Source of the DNA: an uncultured Thermoplasmata archaeon
GTDB lineage: Archaea > Thermoplasmatota > Thermoplasmata > Methanomassiliicoccales > Methanomethylophilaceae
Assembly (NCBI GenBank): GCA_946545675.1
Contig: CAMNNR010000063.1
Location: forward strand, 1 to 7,337
Direction of reading: 5' to 3'
DNA: 7,337 bases
Within the stretch, counting starts at the first letter, position 1. Every line of letters begins with the position of its first letter. Shown here in pieces: positions 7,245-7,337 of this stretch. Below the pieces are notes generated by a model. The model saw only the letters and a program-made list of their open reading frames with translations. It was not told the DNA's origin and searched no databases. A program made the position numbers and the translations under genes.

Positions 7245-7337
7245 CCCCTCGCTATCAGATGTTTTTACACCAGACGACCATCATTTAAGCTCGACGATTA
7301 CTGCGGGGTTAACATTGTCCCTATTAAATCCAGTTAT
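7245..7337 (-). pseudogene. 5' remnant of the DUF2075 nuclease-helicase gene, interrupted by in-frame TGA
   Basis: Reading the minus strand upstream of ATG 7244 in the same frame gives ITGFNRDNVNPAVIVELK, then TGA (7281-7283), then WSSGVKTSDSEG, and then the helicase ORF. From memory, intact family members read '...AVVVELKQW...' followed some 20-40 residues later by 'HPSYQAWSY', so the fragment is collinear and no frame change is needed. VELK carries the E-x-K of a PD-(D/E)xK nuclease core, with the stop immediately after the Lys. UGA ends other genes here (at 1378-1380, 3923-3925 and 5706-5708), so it should act as a real stop. The remainder of the 5' part lies beyond the window. Confidence 0.7.

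Noticed and set aside
7281..7283. In-frame TGA read as selenocysteine, tryptophan or pyrrolysine
   Set aside because: TGA ends at least three other genes in the window, so wholesale reassignment is unlikely. Pyrrolysine uses TAG, and no selenocysteine role is expected at this position of the family. A nonsense change is simpler.
1..7337. CRISPR array, tRNA/rRNA genes or insertion sequences
   Set aside because: I saw no spaced direct repeats, no RNA-gene-like sequence and no transposase or terminal inverted repeats; nearly all of the window is coding.

Overview
The window looks like a piece of an archaeal genome, most likely a gut-type Methanomassiliicoccales relative. That placement is inferred from gene style (compact polycistronic genes, GTG/TTG starts, Arg AGG/CGT mix, no TAG stop among the six visible genes) and no marker gene confirms it. 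Two parts with different character meet at about position 5689.

Positions 1-5688, plus strand, are moderately GC-rich and carry a tightly packed gene set. In order: the 3' part of a FecE/BtuD-type ABC ATPase (iron-siderophore, heme or cobalamin uptake class); two related class I SAM-dependent methyltransferases; a 53-nt gap holding a perfect 8-bp GGGCCC hairpin; and two half-size ABC transporters (membrane domain plus ATPase) that overlap by ATGA. The two half transporters show complementary defects in their ATP sites and so form a classic asymmetric heterodimer. The set reads as one functional unit. My inference is handling of a metal chelate or corrinoid-like small molecule, with the methyltransferases modifying it and the heterodimer moving it. 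The substrate cannot be read from the sequence.

Positions 5706-7337, minus strand, converge on the operon and are visibly AT-richer (about 40% GC in a sampled line, against about 60% in a sampled line of the operon). They encode a Schlafen-group-3 (DUF2075) helicase/ATPase with all its motifs intact. Reading upstream of its first ATG, the same frame continues to the window edge with clear family sequence (a PD-(D/E)xK-like 'VIVELK' strand) but is broken by one in-frame TGA directly after the ExK lysine. The gene is therefore either a nonsense-mutated nuclease-helicase or a helicase now made without its nuclease domain. This is the most notable observation in the window.
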